Source: CAYOBW01 sp964402115 (GTDB lineage: Bacteria > Verrucomicrobiota > Kiritimatiellia > UBA8416 > CAYOBW01). From it: a stretch of 28,628 bases of DNA. The stretch lies in assembly GCA_964402115.1 (NCBI GenBank), contig CAYOBW010000066.1:1-28628 (forward strand). The letters are read 5' to 3'. Shown here one piece after another: positions 9,401 to 17,800 of the stretch (position 1 is its first letter; each line of letters begins with the position of its first letter). Below the pieces are notes generated by a model, which was not told the origin of the DNA, made no database searches, and saw nothing but the letters and a program-made list of their open reading frames with translations. A program made the translations under genes and the position numbers.

Positions 9401-12400
9401 GGCTGCGCCCAGATGTCGGCCGTGGCGTTGGTGGCGCGGAAGGTGAACCAGTAGGCGCGGTTCGCGGCCAGGCCGCCGAGCGTGGCGGTCAACGCCTGGC
9501 CCTGCACGTTCGCGAACACGCCCACGTCCACCTTGTTGCTCCACCCGCCGGGGTTGGTGCCGCCGTCCACACCGCCCCAGTACGCCCACACGTGCACCGT
9601 CTGCCCGCTGCAGGAGAGCAGGCCGTTCAGCTGCGCCGCCGTGGCGGTCAGCCCCGTGGCCGGCCGGTTGTCCAGGCCGAGCGTCGACCCCAGGCCGGTC
9701 ACGTAAACACGCTTGCCAACCGCGTCGTGAACGACCGTCACCCCGTTCGTCACCCAGTGGGCCGGCGCGGCAGTCAGGTCCAGAACGGGCGCGGCATAGT
9801 CCGCCATGCTGCCCGTGTACGTGAACAGCGTATAAGCTTCGGAGGCTGCGGGCATGCCGCCGCCATCGAGCAGTTTCAGTTTCCAGCCGGCGGTCAACCG
9901 CAGGTTGCCGGTGACGTCCACGCGGTCATTCGCGAGCCCGCCGAACTCCCACGCGTAGGTCGAGCCGGCCAGCATTTCCAGGTCGAGGCCGTCCACGGCC
10001 AGGCGCAGGGTCCCCACGCCCTCGTCGCCCGGCGCCAGGGTGCCGAGCGCACGGATGTCCACGTAGTTGATGACATGCACGCGGCCCGTGCCGCCCAGGG
10101 TGGCGGCCATGTTGGCTTCCGTGAAGAGGTAGTCCTGGCACTCCTGCGTACCGTTAAGCAGGAGGCGCGCGGTGTCGTAGACGCGCAGCTGCCGGAGCGT
10201 GTTGTTGCCGGAGAGCTTCAGTAACCCGTTGCCGCGCACCTGCATGTCGCCCGCGCCATACATGGTGATGTCGCCCGACATGACCGCATGGTCCGTCGTC
10301 GCGAAGGCGTTGTCGAACAGGCGCACGGCGAAAACGCGGTTCGATATCCAGACATCATTCTGGAAGTCCACGACGGCGTTGGCCGTCTTGGAGCCGAACT
10401 GCAGGTCGTGCGCGGCGAAGCCAAGGTCGATGCTGCCCGAGTCGAGCCGCGCCCCGCCTTCGAGGTTGACTGCCAGGCGCCCGTTCCAGGCCGCGAAGCC
10501 GCCCGATTGCCACTGCCAGCTCACCGCGCCGGCTTCGGTCGCCGGCCCGCAGTTCCTCGCGAATGTCCCGCTGCTTTCGAAGATGCTGCCCAGCACCGTG
10601 GTGGCGGGGGTGTCGAAGACCAGCGTCGAGGCCGGCGACAGGCCCACGCCGTCCGCGGCACGCAGCGTCGCGCCATCGTCAATCACCGTGCGGTGCACGT
10701 ACGTGTTGGCCCCGGTGAACCAGACCAGGCCATCGCCCCGGATCCAGAAGTTGGAATTGACGCCGGACCCGCTGATGATACCAGACCAGAGCGCCACGTC
10801 GTTCGTGTAGGTCGCGTTGTCGAACGTGACGATGAACCGCTCGCGGCTGTTGAGATCCACGGGGTTGGTCAGCTCGACCCGGTGGTTGGCCGTGCGCGAG
10901 CCAAACTGCGGCACGTGCCCGCCGAAGCCGGCCGTGGTGCTGCCCCAGTCCAGCGTCGCTCCGCCTTCCAGCGTCACCGTCAGTGGCCCGCCGAACGCCG
11001 CAAACCCGCCGTTGCCGACGGCGCGCGCCCAGCTGAGCGTGCCGGGTTCGGTTTCCAGGCCGATGTCCCGGGCCAGCGCCCCCTTGCACTCGATGACCGC
11101 CGGCGCCGTGCCCCAGTTGTCCTGGTCGAAGGCCAGCATCGAATTCGGCGACAGGTTGGCCTGGCTGTCGAGGCGCAGGATGCCGTCGTCCAGCAAGGTC
11201 CGCTGCGCGTAGGTGTTCGCGCCCTTCAGCCACAGCGTGCCGTTGCGGTACTTGCGAAACCAGACGGCATTGTTGCTGCCCGTGATGTCGCCGGCGAGCA
11301 CGCCGACGTCATTCGACGAAGCCGCGTTATCCCAGACCATGACGTAGGCGTCAGCCGTCGTGATGTCCAGGTTGTTCACGAGCGTCGCGGCGCTGTCGGC
11401 AAACGGGGAGCCGAGCTGCAGGTACTTGTTGTTGAGGCCCATCATGGCATTGGTCCACGTGAGGCCGCTGCCGCCTTCCAGGGTCACGGTCAGCGGTCCG
11501 CCGAGCCCCGAGAAGCCGCCGCGGTTGTCCCAGTAGACCTGCCCGGGGCCCGTGCCGATGTCGCGCACGATCGTGCCCTTGCCTTCGAACATGGCGTACT
11601 CGTCGTCGGCCTGCGACGAGAAGCGCAGCGGGGCAGCGGCAGGCAGCCCGACGCCATCCGTCGCGCGCAGCAGGGCGCGGCGAATGACCGTGCTGTTGGT
11701 GTAGGTGTTGGTCGCAACCAGCATGACAAAGCTGTTGGCTGTACGGTTCTCGCCCAGCCACACCTCGCCGGCGCCCGCGAGAACATTGGAGACCGTCCGG
11801 GGCGGCTCAATGCTCAGCTTGGTGGAGGTTGTAATCGCGCCCGAAACCGAGAGGGCGCCCACCCACGAGACCGTGCCCGCGGTCAAGGGCGCGTCGGTCG
11901 TCAGCGCCGTGTTCAGCGGAATCGTGAAGGTGTTGCCGCCGGCGGAGGTGAAACCGTTCAGGCGCAACGAACCGATGTTGAGGTTCAGATTGCCGTTGAT
12001 GGGCGCGCTCGCGACGGTGGCGACGCCAGGAATGCCGGCCAGCAGCGTCAGCGTGGCGCCGGCATTGACGGCCAGCGAGCCCAGGGCCGCGCCGGTGTCG
12101 GACGCCAGCACCAGCCGGCTGTTGCCCGTGACCTGCACGGGCGTGTCGCGCAGGTCCAGCGCGCCGTAGCTCGTGGACGACCAGTACCCCGCCTGCGTGG
12201 CGTCACCCGGCTTGACGATCGCCTCGGCGGCCATGGAGGGCGTCTTGAAATAGACCGTGAGCGAAGAGGGCCCCGCAGCGTCGCGATGCGAGACGGCGAA
12301 GCGGTAGCTCTGCCCGGCGGTCAACATGACCGTCTTGGCCGTCAGATCCTCGTAGGCCAGCCGTTCATCGCCAAGCGCCCCGGCGCGCTCGAACACGCCG

Positions 12401-14700
12401 TCCTGGTCCCGGTCCAGCCACATGTTACTGATGTCGTCGTCACGGCTGACGCGAAAGACGTGGGCGCCGGATTCCCTGGCGGTAAACGCGCCCAGGAACA
12501 GCGTCATGAAGTAATCGGCCATGGTGACGGCGCCGGTGCCCGTGAAATCCGCATCGGCGCCGAAATCCAGTCCGCGGTTGCCCGGCCCGGTGGTCAGCAC
12601 CGCGGTGCCCGTGGGCGCCCGGGCCAGGAGTCCGCCGTTGCCCTCGAAGTTGTGCAGCGTGTCGTCCATGAAGTGGAAACCGCGGATAGCCAGCTGGTTG
12701 GCGCCGGCCGCGAACGAGCCCTGCGCCGTCACCGTGCCGCCCGCCAGGCGCAACGCGCCAGCCGTGAGGGCGTTGGCGTTGGCCAGCGTCAGGGCGCCGC
12801 CGGCCACGGTGGCCGTGCCGGTCACGGCCAAGCCCACCGCCACCGTGTTCGAGCCGGCGGTGTGCGTCAGCAGGTCGGCGGTCAGCGTCCCCGGCGCCGC
12901 ACGCGTGTCGGCCAGACGGTAGCTGCCCGCGGAAAAGGCCAGCTCGCCAACCCGGAAACTCGTGCCGTTCAAATCCACGATCCCCGGTCCCACACCGGTG
13001 AAGGCCGCCCGCTCACCCGCGGCATCGGGCACATTGCCATCCGACCAGTTGCCCGCAACGCCCCAGAGGCTGTCCACGCCGCGCGTCCAGGTGGAGTCGG
13101 AGACGGTGGCAAAGGTCTCGACGCCGGACCAGGTCTGCCAGACGGTGTTCGAAGCGTAGAAGCGGTAGGCATAGCTGTTCGTGGGCGCCAGGGTTGTCAG
13201 GCTGGCTGCCAGCGCGCCCACCGGGAACGCGCCGAGATACGTGGCGTGCGCCCACCCCGGGGCCGACCACCAGCCGGCCTGAGCCGGGAGTCCGGGGTTG
13301 ACCCGCTGGGCGGTACCGCCGGGAGTTGCGATCGTGAGGTTGAAGAAATCGCCGCCCCCCGCTTCGTTGTGCGCCCAGGCCAGCAGGTACGGCAAGCCGG
13401 CGGTCAGCGTCACGTTGGCCGTCTTGGGCGTGTTCCACCCCTCGGGCGGCAGGTTGGCGGTCACGCGCTCGCCGGCGGCGAGTTCGAACTCACCGTCGCG
13501 ATCCAGGTCCACCCACATGGTCTCGTGGTCGTCGCCGCCTACCACGAACGTGTACACGCCGTTCGTGGGCGGCGTGAAGCACCCCCACCACATCTGCGTG
13601 TAGTAGTCGGCCTTGTTGGCCGCCTGCCACACCTCGCCGACCCAGTTGCTGACCACAGACGGGGTCAGCGCGAATAGACCGCCGTTGCGTCCGTTGGCCA
13701 CGCCGTCATCCAGCGCGGAGAGGTGCTCCACGGTCGCCCACGGGAAGTAGCCGTAGCTCAGGGCGTTGGGTACCGCGGCGGCCAGGTTCGCGCCGCCATT
13801 CTGCGGCCCCCAGCAGGCCCACACGTGCGTCGGTCCGTTCGTCACCGGCAGCGCGCCACTCAACGTGGCGGCGGTGCGTCCCAAGCCGGTGGCGCCGGTC
13901 GCCGACGGCGGCGGCGCATCAGGCCCCGCCGCGAAGTTCCGGACGATCTCCTCGGTACGGAGGGCGTGGTTGTAGATGCGCAATTCGTTGTAGGCGGCAT
14001 GGGCAGTGTTGTCGGTGGCGGTCTTCGAGCGGCCCAGCGTGTTGTCGCTGTCGGTCAGGTCGACGGGGCGGTTGTAGGTGTCGACCGACCCCCTGTAGAC
14101 GCCGTCCTTGTACCAGCGCAGGACGGTCTTGAGGCCGGGTCCGCTTCCCTCCACGTCCATGACGAGCACGACGTGCACCTGGTTGCTCAGCGCGTAGGGC
14201 TGCATGCTGTTACTGATGTAATTGTCGTTGTCGCCGCGCAGCATCGTCGCGTCGATCCACCGCACCTGCTCCGTGTTGGGATCCAGCGCGGAGGTCCAGG
14301 TCATGGTCACGAATTCGGTTGTGCCAAGGCCGAAATCGAAGAGACGACTCCAGGTCCTGACGCTCTGCGGCGTAGCCCACAGCTCGATCGTGGCGTCGGC
14401 CGTGCAAGCTGACAGAATGCCCGGCGGCAGCCGCACGTAGTCGGCCACGGCCTGCGGCCCGCCCGCCAGGTAGACCTGTCCGGCCAGGGTCTGCCCGACG
14501 TCGGCATTGTTCGTACCGCCCTCGACGATGGTGGCATGGGCCGTGCCCACGCTGTCGAGCAGCGTCGTACCCGCGCCACCCGTTTCGTCGAAACTCCACC
14601 TGTGCACCAGCGCAGCCGAGGCCGCAAACGCGCCAAGCCCGAGCCATCCCGCGCACACGCCCGCCCACACCTGCGCCTGCCCCCGCCGGAATAACGTCAT
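3442..14700 (-). CDS. Giant secreted protein B (LamG/PA14/passenger/Fn3-like/Calx-beta/DUF2341), 3752 aa
   Basis: This is a predicted exported, multi-domain surface or matrix protein. Residues 1-29 form a signal peptide (AFAASA|ALVHRW). Approximate order after that: LamG 30-255; a beta-sandwich module split by PA14 (PA14 at 337-477); a Trp-rich strand (W..GNWSDGNVPD) 534-567; beta-strand repeats; PA14 671-841; three ~165-residue passenger repeats 997-1498; a passenger-closing segment with GTLGGTG and APG, 1528-1668; then a1-b1 1671-1876, LamG 1878-2092, a2-b2 2097-2297, PA14 2301-2484, a3-b3 2487-2687, divergent PA14 2689-2857, a4-b4 2867-3060, Calx-beta 3062-3169, DUF2341 3177-3275, LamG-like insert 3281-3490, LamG 3504-3725 and the tail ending VLILR. 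The PA14 domains keep the Asp-Asp pair (GDDHE, RDDDI, NDDDR, IDDRT). The calcium-loop-like DxDxDG of the 2301-2484 copy is degraded to DRNANHVF. It is a paralogue of giant A. No catalytic motif, C-terminal barrel or PEP-CTERM is seen. The ligand is unknown. Confidence 0.93.
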   Translation of the reverse strand: MTLFRRGQAQVWAGVCAGWLGLGAFAASAALVHRWSFDETGGAGTTLLDSVGTAHATIVEGGTNNADVGQTLAGQVYLAGGPQAVADYVRLPPGILSACTADATIELWATPQSVRTWSRLFDFGLGTTEFVTMTWTSALDPNTEQVRWIDATMLRGDNDNYISNSMQPYALSNQVHVVLVMDVEGSGPGLKTVLRWYKDGVYRGSVDTYNRPVDLTDSDNTLGRSKTATDNTAHAAYNELRIYNHALRTEEIVRNFAAGPDAPPPSATGATGLGRTAATLSGALPVTNGPTHVWACWGPQNGGANLAAAVPNALSYGYFPWATVEHLSALDDGVANGRNGGLFALTPSVVSNWVGEVWQAANKADYYTQMWWGCFTPPTNGVYTFVVGGDDHETMWVDLDRDGEFELAAGERVTANLPPEGWNTPKTANVTLTAGLPYLLAWAHNEAGGGDFFNLTIATPGGTAQRVNPGLPAQAGWWSAPGWAHATYLGAFPVGALAASLTTLAPTNSYAYRFYASNTVWQTWSGVETFATVSDSTWTRGVDSLWGVAGNWSDGNVPDAAGERAAFTGVGPGIVDLNGTSFRVGELAFSAGSYRLADTRAAPGTLTADLLTHTAGSNTVAVGLAVTGTATVAGGALTLANANALTAGALRLAGGTVTAQGSFAAGANQLAIRGFHFMDDTLHNFEGNGGLLARAPTGTAVLTTGPGNRGLDFGADADFTGTGAVTMADYFMTLFLGAFTARESGAHVFRVSRDDDISNMWLDRDQDGVFERAGALGDERLAYEDLTAKTVMLTAGQSYRFAVSHRDAAGPSSLTVYFKTPSMAAEAIVKPGDATQAGYWSSTSYGALDLRDTPVQVTGNSRLVLASDTGAALGSLAVNAGATLTLLAGIPGVATVASAPINGNLNLNIGSLRLNGFTSAGGNTFTIPLNTALTTDAPLTAGTVSWVGALSVSGAITTSTKLSIEPPRTVSNVLAGAGEVWLGENRTANSFVMLVATNTYTNSTVIRRALLRATDGVGLPAAAPLRFSSQADDEYAMFEGKGTIVRDIGTGPGQVYWDNRGGFSGLGGPLTVTLEGGSGLTWTNAMMGLNNKYLQLGSPFADSAATLVNNLDITTADAYVMVWDNAASSNDVGVLAGDITGSNNAVWFRKYRNGTLWLKGANTYAQRTLLDDGILRLDSQANLSPNSMLAFDQDNWGTAPAVIECKGALARDIGLETEPGTLSWARAVGNGGFAAFGGPLTVTLEGGATLDWGSTTAGFGGHVPQFGSRTANHRVELTNPVDLNSRERFIVTFDNATYTNDVALWSGIISGSGVNSNFWIRGDGLVWFTGANTYVHRTVIDDGATLRAADGVGLSPASTLVFDTPATTVLGSIFESSGTFARNCGPATEAGAVSWQWQSGGFAAWNGRLAVNLEGGARLDSGSIDLGFAAHDLQFGSKTANAVVDFQNDVWISNRVFAVRLFDNAFATTDHAVMSGDITMYGAGDMQVRGNGLLKLSGNNTLRQLRVYDTARLLLNGTQECQDYLFTEANMAATLGGTGRVHVINYVDIRALGTLAPGDEGVGTLRLAVDGLDLEMLAGSTYAWEFGGLANDRVDVTGNLRLTAGWKLKLLDGGGMPAASEAYTLFTYTGSMADYAAPVLDLTAAPAHWVTNGVTVVHDAVGKRVYVTGLGSTLGLDNRPATGLTATAAQLNGLLSCSGQTVHVWAYWGGVDGGTNPGGWSNKVDVGVFANVQGQALTATLGGLAANRAYWFTFRATNATADIWAQPAASFLTLGPPQVANAGATAVAAGSATLQGAFLDHNRGAVTICWGTADGGAVSTSQWQHAVGLGTQTAASFAATVNQVYYPQTYYYRCYAENAYGADWSDTAGAFTVTSKPEWRYPVAGLKGRWTFDDGTCRDTSGNGYDGDLVGGFYASDTPAALAGGQSINLSTGDHFVKVDTGDGQAAFNLDTLSVACWVKGWPDGNWEPYVSKQGETAGWQLRKNAATAASLSWTLLGPGNDNWLVTTNINNGAWHHLVATYGGGYRRLYVDNVMVGQELRAGLIADTTDMLAFGADHVAGTFVDFARVRLDDVLIYDRPLTAAEVSQLYSNAVVSTATLVNRAATAVTLNTATLNAALSAPNAVYTVRAFWGETDRGANPGLWTSQAVVGTYTGRVGTVSHPIGSLAPGRTYWYTFQASNALDQVWATPSTNVMPVAAPAVDNLPGALVSQGAASLQGNLTAGNSADVYVYWGRADGGTDKTAWEWVAPLGERQQGAFSTNVAAGYGASYHYRCYATNAAGQAWAAASAGFATPQPPDSAYIYAPGLRGSVFLATPDTEAPVNLDGGAFTNSLTRVFTGGKTNCILYLTADPARNVVASGLIQDFNQFPGFAPPDHFVAAFSGRLFPRKTGLHFFRWNDDDRGLMYIDRNANHVFETTERVAPYAWASTGALALTNGVGGYDFIFMTQEIGGVQTLMWYVTEPDSAEAQVNTVTQAPMWQYPARLEARPTLATTGASGLTTNAVVVNGDLRAAGWTFDLYACWGAADGGQALGNWQHVTNVGTFVNQDGAVSNLLTGLAQGTTYWYTLLATNAVTNLWGDSVAFMALGAPVVENGPPTAIAARSATLEARLTRGGEADVTVFWGLADGGTDLRAWANTNALGHMFSASATTAVSVWGGGQYYFRSYATNALGADWADATGTFTTPEARQYYRPGLLGCHTNGNMYLGAVNAGNLGIVRGPYGGRTAAEHWNQVIAPETSTLLYTGQIYLSGGPCTFVESIDDRTRLLIDGVQVFDNVTWNDTVHGTLTRAAGWYNFDLRFSNGTGGYGPVQQDGWTGAFGFGMDSQGRDTEYPPHFVFPEDPGNRTLFRYLDTTWAGILADATLANGTVSDHAPTAATLNGSLTGTGWVFKVYALCGTNDAGKVFNAWPNRTLVGFYTNHSGALSHSITGLTSGVNYWCTYFATNAVTNIWPAARVRFQTVAAPVVVNLAASGVTSRSATLNGQLTTGGAAAATLYWGLADGGPVRTAWQFTNTVGTVPVGTFAATVSPLAGGRYYQRAYVTNAVGADWADTAAAFNTPQATLDVADAGVVEGNTGMQVLSFTVALSAACVSNVTVQFATTDGSALAGVDYVATNGTLVIPAGQPGGMIAVLVNGDTVREAPGEFFSLTLSGVANAVLGDATAAGDIEDDDGAGLDAWKCRMQITFSGYEGATTLTNFPALVVFKKDMPDFRYSQFTSQNGWDLRFTDATGMQVLSYDIEQWNTNGDSYVWVRVPALAGRNTSIWAYWNNPSLAGTAGLPPTAVPGCVLWLDGDDLDGDGRAEGVAESGQLGGVVRSWRDKSGRRLAAAPASTPPAFVASGAPAGHAAVRFDGLDDFLDYPAVGAQTVFFVCLVEPTLGGNQDGLLGFYNADDGIRRNGDVGWNHPGDANDFSNPAGSTFRVNGVATASAAENVWHIGEACRSGAVMNVNRMGLYYARRPFAGDVAEVIIYDRLLTADELNGVGAYLARKYGLATSYPAPRAVAPPPYALDGSTWSAGYDAVWHFAGGVRDATRLNLSAALGAPAYAAAPAAVVGPALSLDGLDDCVDVGDGFAAYTNGITVSSWVRPTAAGNFARVLDFGNGPDVDNILIARVGVTDQIAWDFRDTVAGNEDYRPAVTPFVLNTWTYLVGTCTKGAVNTAVKSVYINGVSAASQATDTPPPVVTRTINYIGRSNWAGDAYYAGQMDELRISHVARSADWVKAEYLNMSANGAFNGYGKVSAPAGMVLILR
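5195..9690 (-). repeat. Giant B: four [a-b-X] super-modules
   Basis: The region alternates two types of ~100-residue Fn3-like module. Type a has TLNG, WG..DGG, YWYTF.ATN and W. Type b has SATL.G, WG.aDGG, YYYR.YA.N and WAD. Each pair is followed by a different domain: a1 9690-9380, b1 9375-9075, LamG 9070-8425; a2 8410-8110, b2 8105-7810, PA14 7800-7250; a3 7240-6930, b3 6930-6640, divergent PA14 6635-6130; a4 6100-5815, b4 5810-5520, Calx-beta 5515-5195. Boundaries are good to about 20 nt. Confidence 0.8.
10208..11712 (-). repeat. Giant B: three ~165-residue passenger repeats
   Basis: Each unit begins with an NTY...DDG.LR.-type strand like the autotransporter-associated beta-strand repeat. 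It then carries a GGFAA.GGPLTVTLEGG-type core, an LQFGS..A....V.L.N strand and a FDNA...NDVA..SG strand. Units run about 11712-11218, 11218-10708 and 10708-10208. A fourth partial start (NNTLRQLRV) leads into the closing segment with GTLGGTG and LAPG at about 10100-10010. Confidence 0.75.
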
Positions 14701-14707
14701 CGTCTTG

Positions 14708-14715
14708 CCCCTCCT
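14708..14715 (-). promoter_or_regulatory. Ribosome binding site of giant B
   Basis: AGGAGGGG on the minus strand lies 7 nt before the ATG at 14700. It is near-ideal and supports the assigned start, which begins a good signal peptide. Confidence 0.8.
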
Positions 14716-14767
14716 GTCGACTCAACCGGATACTTCCCGGCCCGTTTGCACGCTCAGTCTCGCGTAG

Positions 14768-14787
14768 CCGCGGGCGGCAGCCCGCGG
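14768..14787 (-). terminator. GC hairpin between giants A and B (distal)
   Basis: This is a perfect 8-bp stem, CCGCGGGC / GCCCGCGG, with a GGCA loop, 45 nt downstream of the stop of giant A. No T run follows on the minus strand, so it is not a standard intrinsic terminator. It may instead stabilise or punctuate a shared A-B mRNA. Confidence 0.45.
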
Positions 14788-14795
14788 CGATTGCC

Positions 14796-14822
14796 CGGCC
14801 GCGCCCCTGGCGGGCGCGGCCG
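14796..14822 (-). terminator. GC hairpin directly after giant A stop
   Basis: This is a perfect 11-bp stem, CGGCCGCGCCC / GGGCGCGGCCG, with a CTGGC loop, starting 9 nt after the TAG of giant A. With the second hairpin at 14768-14787 it forms a twin stem-loop intercistronic element. There is no U-tract. No promoter for giant B is evident in the remaining 14701-14767. Confidence 0.5.
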
Positions 14823-14831
14823 CACCCGCAC

Positions 14832-17800
14832 CTAGCGGAAGATGAACAGACTCGGCTGCCGGACCTGCAGCGCCCCGAACGAGCCGAAGGTCTCAGGCGC
14901 GCTGATGGCATTGTACTCAGCCATCAGCCAGTCGGCCGACCGTGCGACGCGCGAGATGCGCAGCTCGTCCATCTGACCGGCATACAACGCATCCGCCCAG
15001 TTGCTCCTGCCGATATAGTTGTTGAAGCGGGTAACGTTCGGCGGCGGCGAGAAGTCCGTCGCGGACCAGCGCTGCACACCATCACGGTAGATCCGTGCGG
15101 TCGCCGTGTTGGCCCCGCCCGCGGCACAGGTGGCCGCGAAGTACTGCCACTGGTTCTGCACGAACTGGGCGGCCAGCGTCGTCCCCTCTGTGCCGCCCGC
15201 CGTACCGTAGAACTCAAAGCGCAGGTCGGCTGTGGTGGCTGGGCGCGCGAGAAGGATGTTGTTGACGCCGGAGCCGCTGCCGAAGTCTATGACGCGCGTC
15301 CAGTTCGGGAACGCAGTCGGCCGCGTCCAGGCGGACACCGTGATGCCGCCGGTGTAGTCCGCGAAGCCGTCGCTCGCGTCCACGTAGTCGTCCGTGCCGT
15401 CGAACTGCAGAGCCGGGCCGACCTTCGACGTAGCGGTGTAGACGGGATTGCCGATCGCGGCGGCGGTGTTGCGCCGGGCTGAATCGCCCACGTTGCTGGC
15501 GAAGTGCCACACCGCGTCGTAGCCCTGCGACCAGGTCGAGCCATCCATCGCGTACGACGGCGGGTTGACGAACGGCGACCCGGCTGGCACATAGGAGGTG
15601 CTGACCGCGTACTTCTGCGCCAGGTAGTAGCCGATCCGGTTGACCTCCGTGGCCGTCAATGGCCGGTCGTAGACCAGGACCTCCGAGATGTCGGCGGCCA
15701 GGAACCGTCCGGCGTAATAGCCGCCGATGCGGTTGAACGCCATGGTACCCGTCCCGCGGTACGCTTCGCCGACATGCCAGATGCTTTCCGCAACCGTCCC
15801 GCCAGCAACTGCGTTCACGCGGAACGTGCTGCCCGCGGGGTTGGAGAAGTCGTTGCCGTTTCCGGCATGCTGCCAGCCCGTGTCCCCCTCACGCCGGATC
15901 CCCGTGTCGCTGTTGTAGTAGCCCAGCAAGCCGTCCAGCCCCGCGCTGGCGGCGGCGACGTTGCAGACGAAGAACACCGTTTGCGCGTTCAGCGACGTGA
16001 AGTCCAGGTAGTCGTCGTTGCCGTCGAACCGCACCGCCGGCTTGCCGTTCCTGGCATTCGTCACGAAGGTCGGCCGGTTGCCGGCCGTGCCCTGCGTGGC
16101 GATGGAGACGCGCGCGGCGGCGTTGGTCCACGCGCTGACAGCCGCACCGTTGGCCAGCGCCAGGCCGTCGGCCTTCAGCCACAGCACGCAGCCGGGAACG
16201 GTCAGCGGCTCGGTGGGCGTGGTCGTCAGCAGATCCGGGTTGTTCCAGTACGCCCAGATCCAGGTGTTCGTGCCGGCCAGGGTTGGGAGCTGCACCCAGA
16301 CGTAGGAGTCGCCGTTCGGATCCCACTGTTCGATCTCGTAGTTCAGCCCGCGGCTTTCGGTGCTGTCCATGAACCGCAGGTCCCACCCCTCGGCCGAGGT
16401 GAAGTCGCTGTAGCGGAAACCCGAAATGCCCTGGTTGAGCTTCACCAGCGCCGGGAAGTTGGTCAGCGTCGTCGCGCCGGTGTAGTTCCGGAAGAAGACC
16501 TTCATCCGGTACCGCCACGGCTCGTACACCAGGTCCATGTCGTCGTCGCTCAGCGTCGCCACGCCCGTGGCTCGGGCGATCGTGGCGTGGTGCGGGCTGC
16601 TCAACACGACGGAGAACGCCTCCGACGGCGTCTCGACCAGGCGGTCCGGCAGCACGGTGATGGGGATCGTGCCGCTCGGCTGCCCGGCCGGGATCGTCAG
16701 CGTGCCGCTGGCGCCCGCGAAGTCGCTGCCGGCCACTGCCGTGCCGCTCACCGTCGTGTAGTTCACGGTCACGTTGGACGCGCAGAGGGCGGAGAGCGCG
16801 ACGGTGATGCCGATTGTGGGCGATCCCGTATCGCCTTCAACCGCAGACCCATCCACGACGCTCAGCGCGGCAAGCGGCGTCAGGAAGCTGGCGCTGGCAT
16901 CGGCCCAATCCGTGCCGAGGTCGTTCACCGCCTGCGCCCGGTACCAGTACCGGCCGCCTGCGCGCACGGCGACGTTCGTCGAGAAGCTACCCGGCGCACG
17001 GTAGCCGAGCGCGTCGGCATGCGCCCAGGCGCCCAGCGTCGTGCCCCCGTCCGCCAGGCCCCAGCAATGGGTCACGCTGGCTGTCCCGCCCCGCACCAGT
17101 TCGCCGTTGAGCGTCGCGGACGTGAGCGTCACGCCTGTCGGCGCGGCGTTGACCACGTAAGGCGCGCTCTTGGTCTGGAAGGGTACAGCGGCCCCAGCCC
17201 AGACGTTCGTGACCCCGTTCGTCGCGAAGAACGTGCACCAGTAGTTGGTGCCGGAGAGCAGGCCCGTGATCTCCTGGCTGAGGGCGCCGTTGAAGTTCGT
17301 ATACTGGCCCACGAACACGCGCGACTGCCAGTTGTTGTAGACGGTGCCGGCGTCGTTCGTGCCATACAGGGCGTAGACGTTGAACAGCCAGTTCGAGGCG
17401 AACAGCGTGCCGCCCAGCGTAACGCGGTTGGTCCCGAGCCCGCTCAGCGCGCCGTTGGCCAGGTCAGGCTCGACGACGGCGCCGCCCCACGCGGTGTCGT
17501 AGTAGCGGAACAGCGTCCGGTCGCCGGGGTCCTCCGGGAAGACGAAGTGCGTCTCTTCCTCGTCGTCGCGCCCCTCGCTGTCCATCCCGAAGCCGAAGCT
17601 GCCGGTCCACCCGTCCTGCTGCACCGGGCCGTACCCGCCGCTACCGTTGCTGAAACGCAGGTCGATATTGTACCACCCGGCGACACGCGTGAGGGTGCCG
17701 TGGACCGTGTTCTGCCAGTTGCCGTCGTCCATGATCAGCACCCCGTCAACGATCAGGCGCGTGCGGTCATCGACGCACTTCACGAAAGTCACGGGGCCGC

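Noticed and set aside
10288..13677. 1129-codon plus-strand open frame antisense to giant B
   Set aside because: Same composition effect: no start signal, no recognisable motif, and the opposite strand encodes PA14 and passenger repeats.
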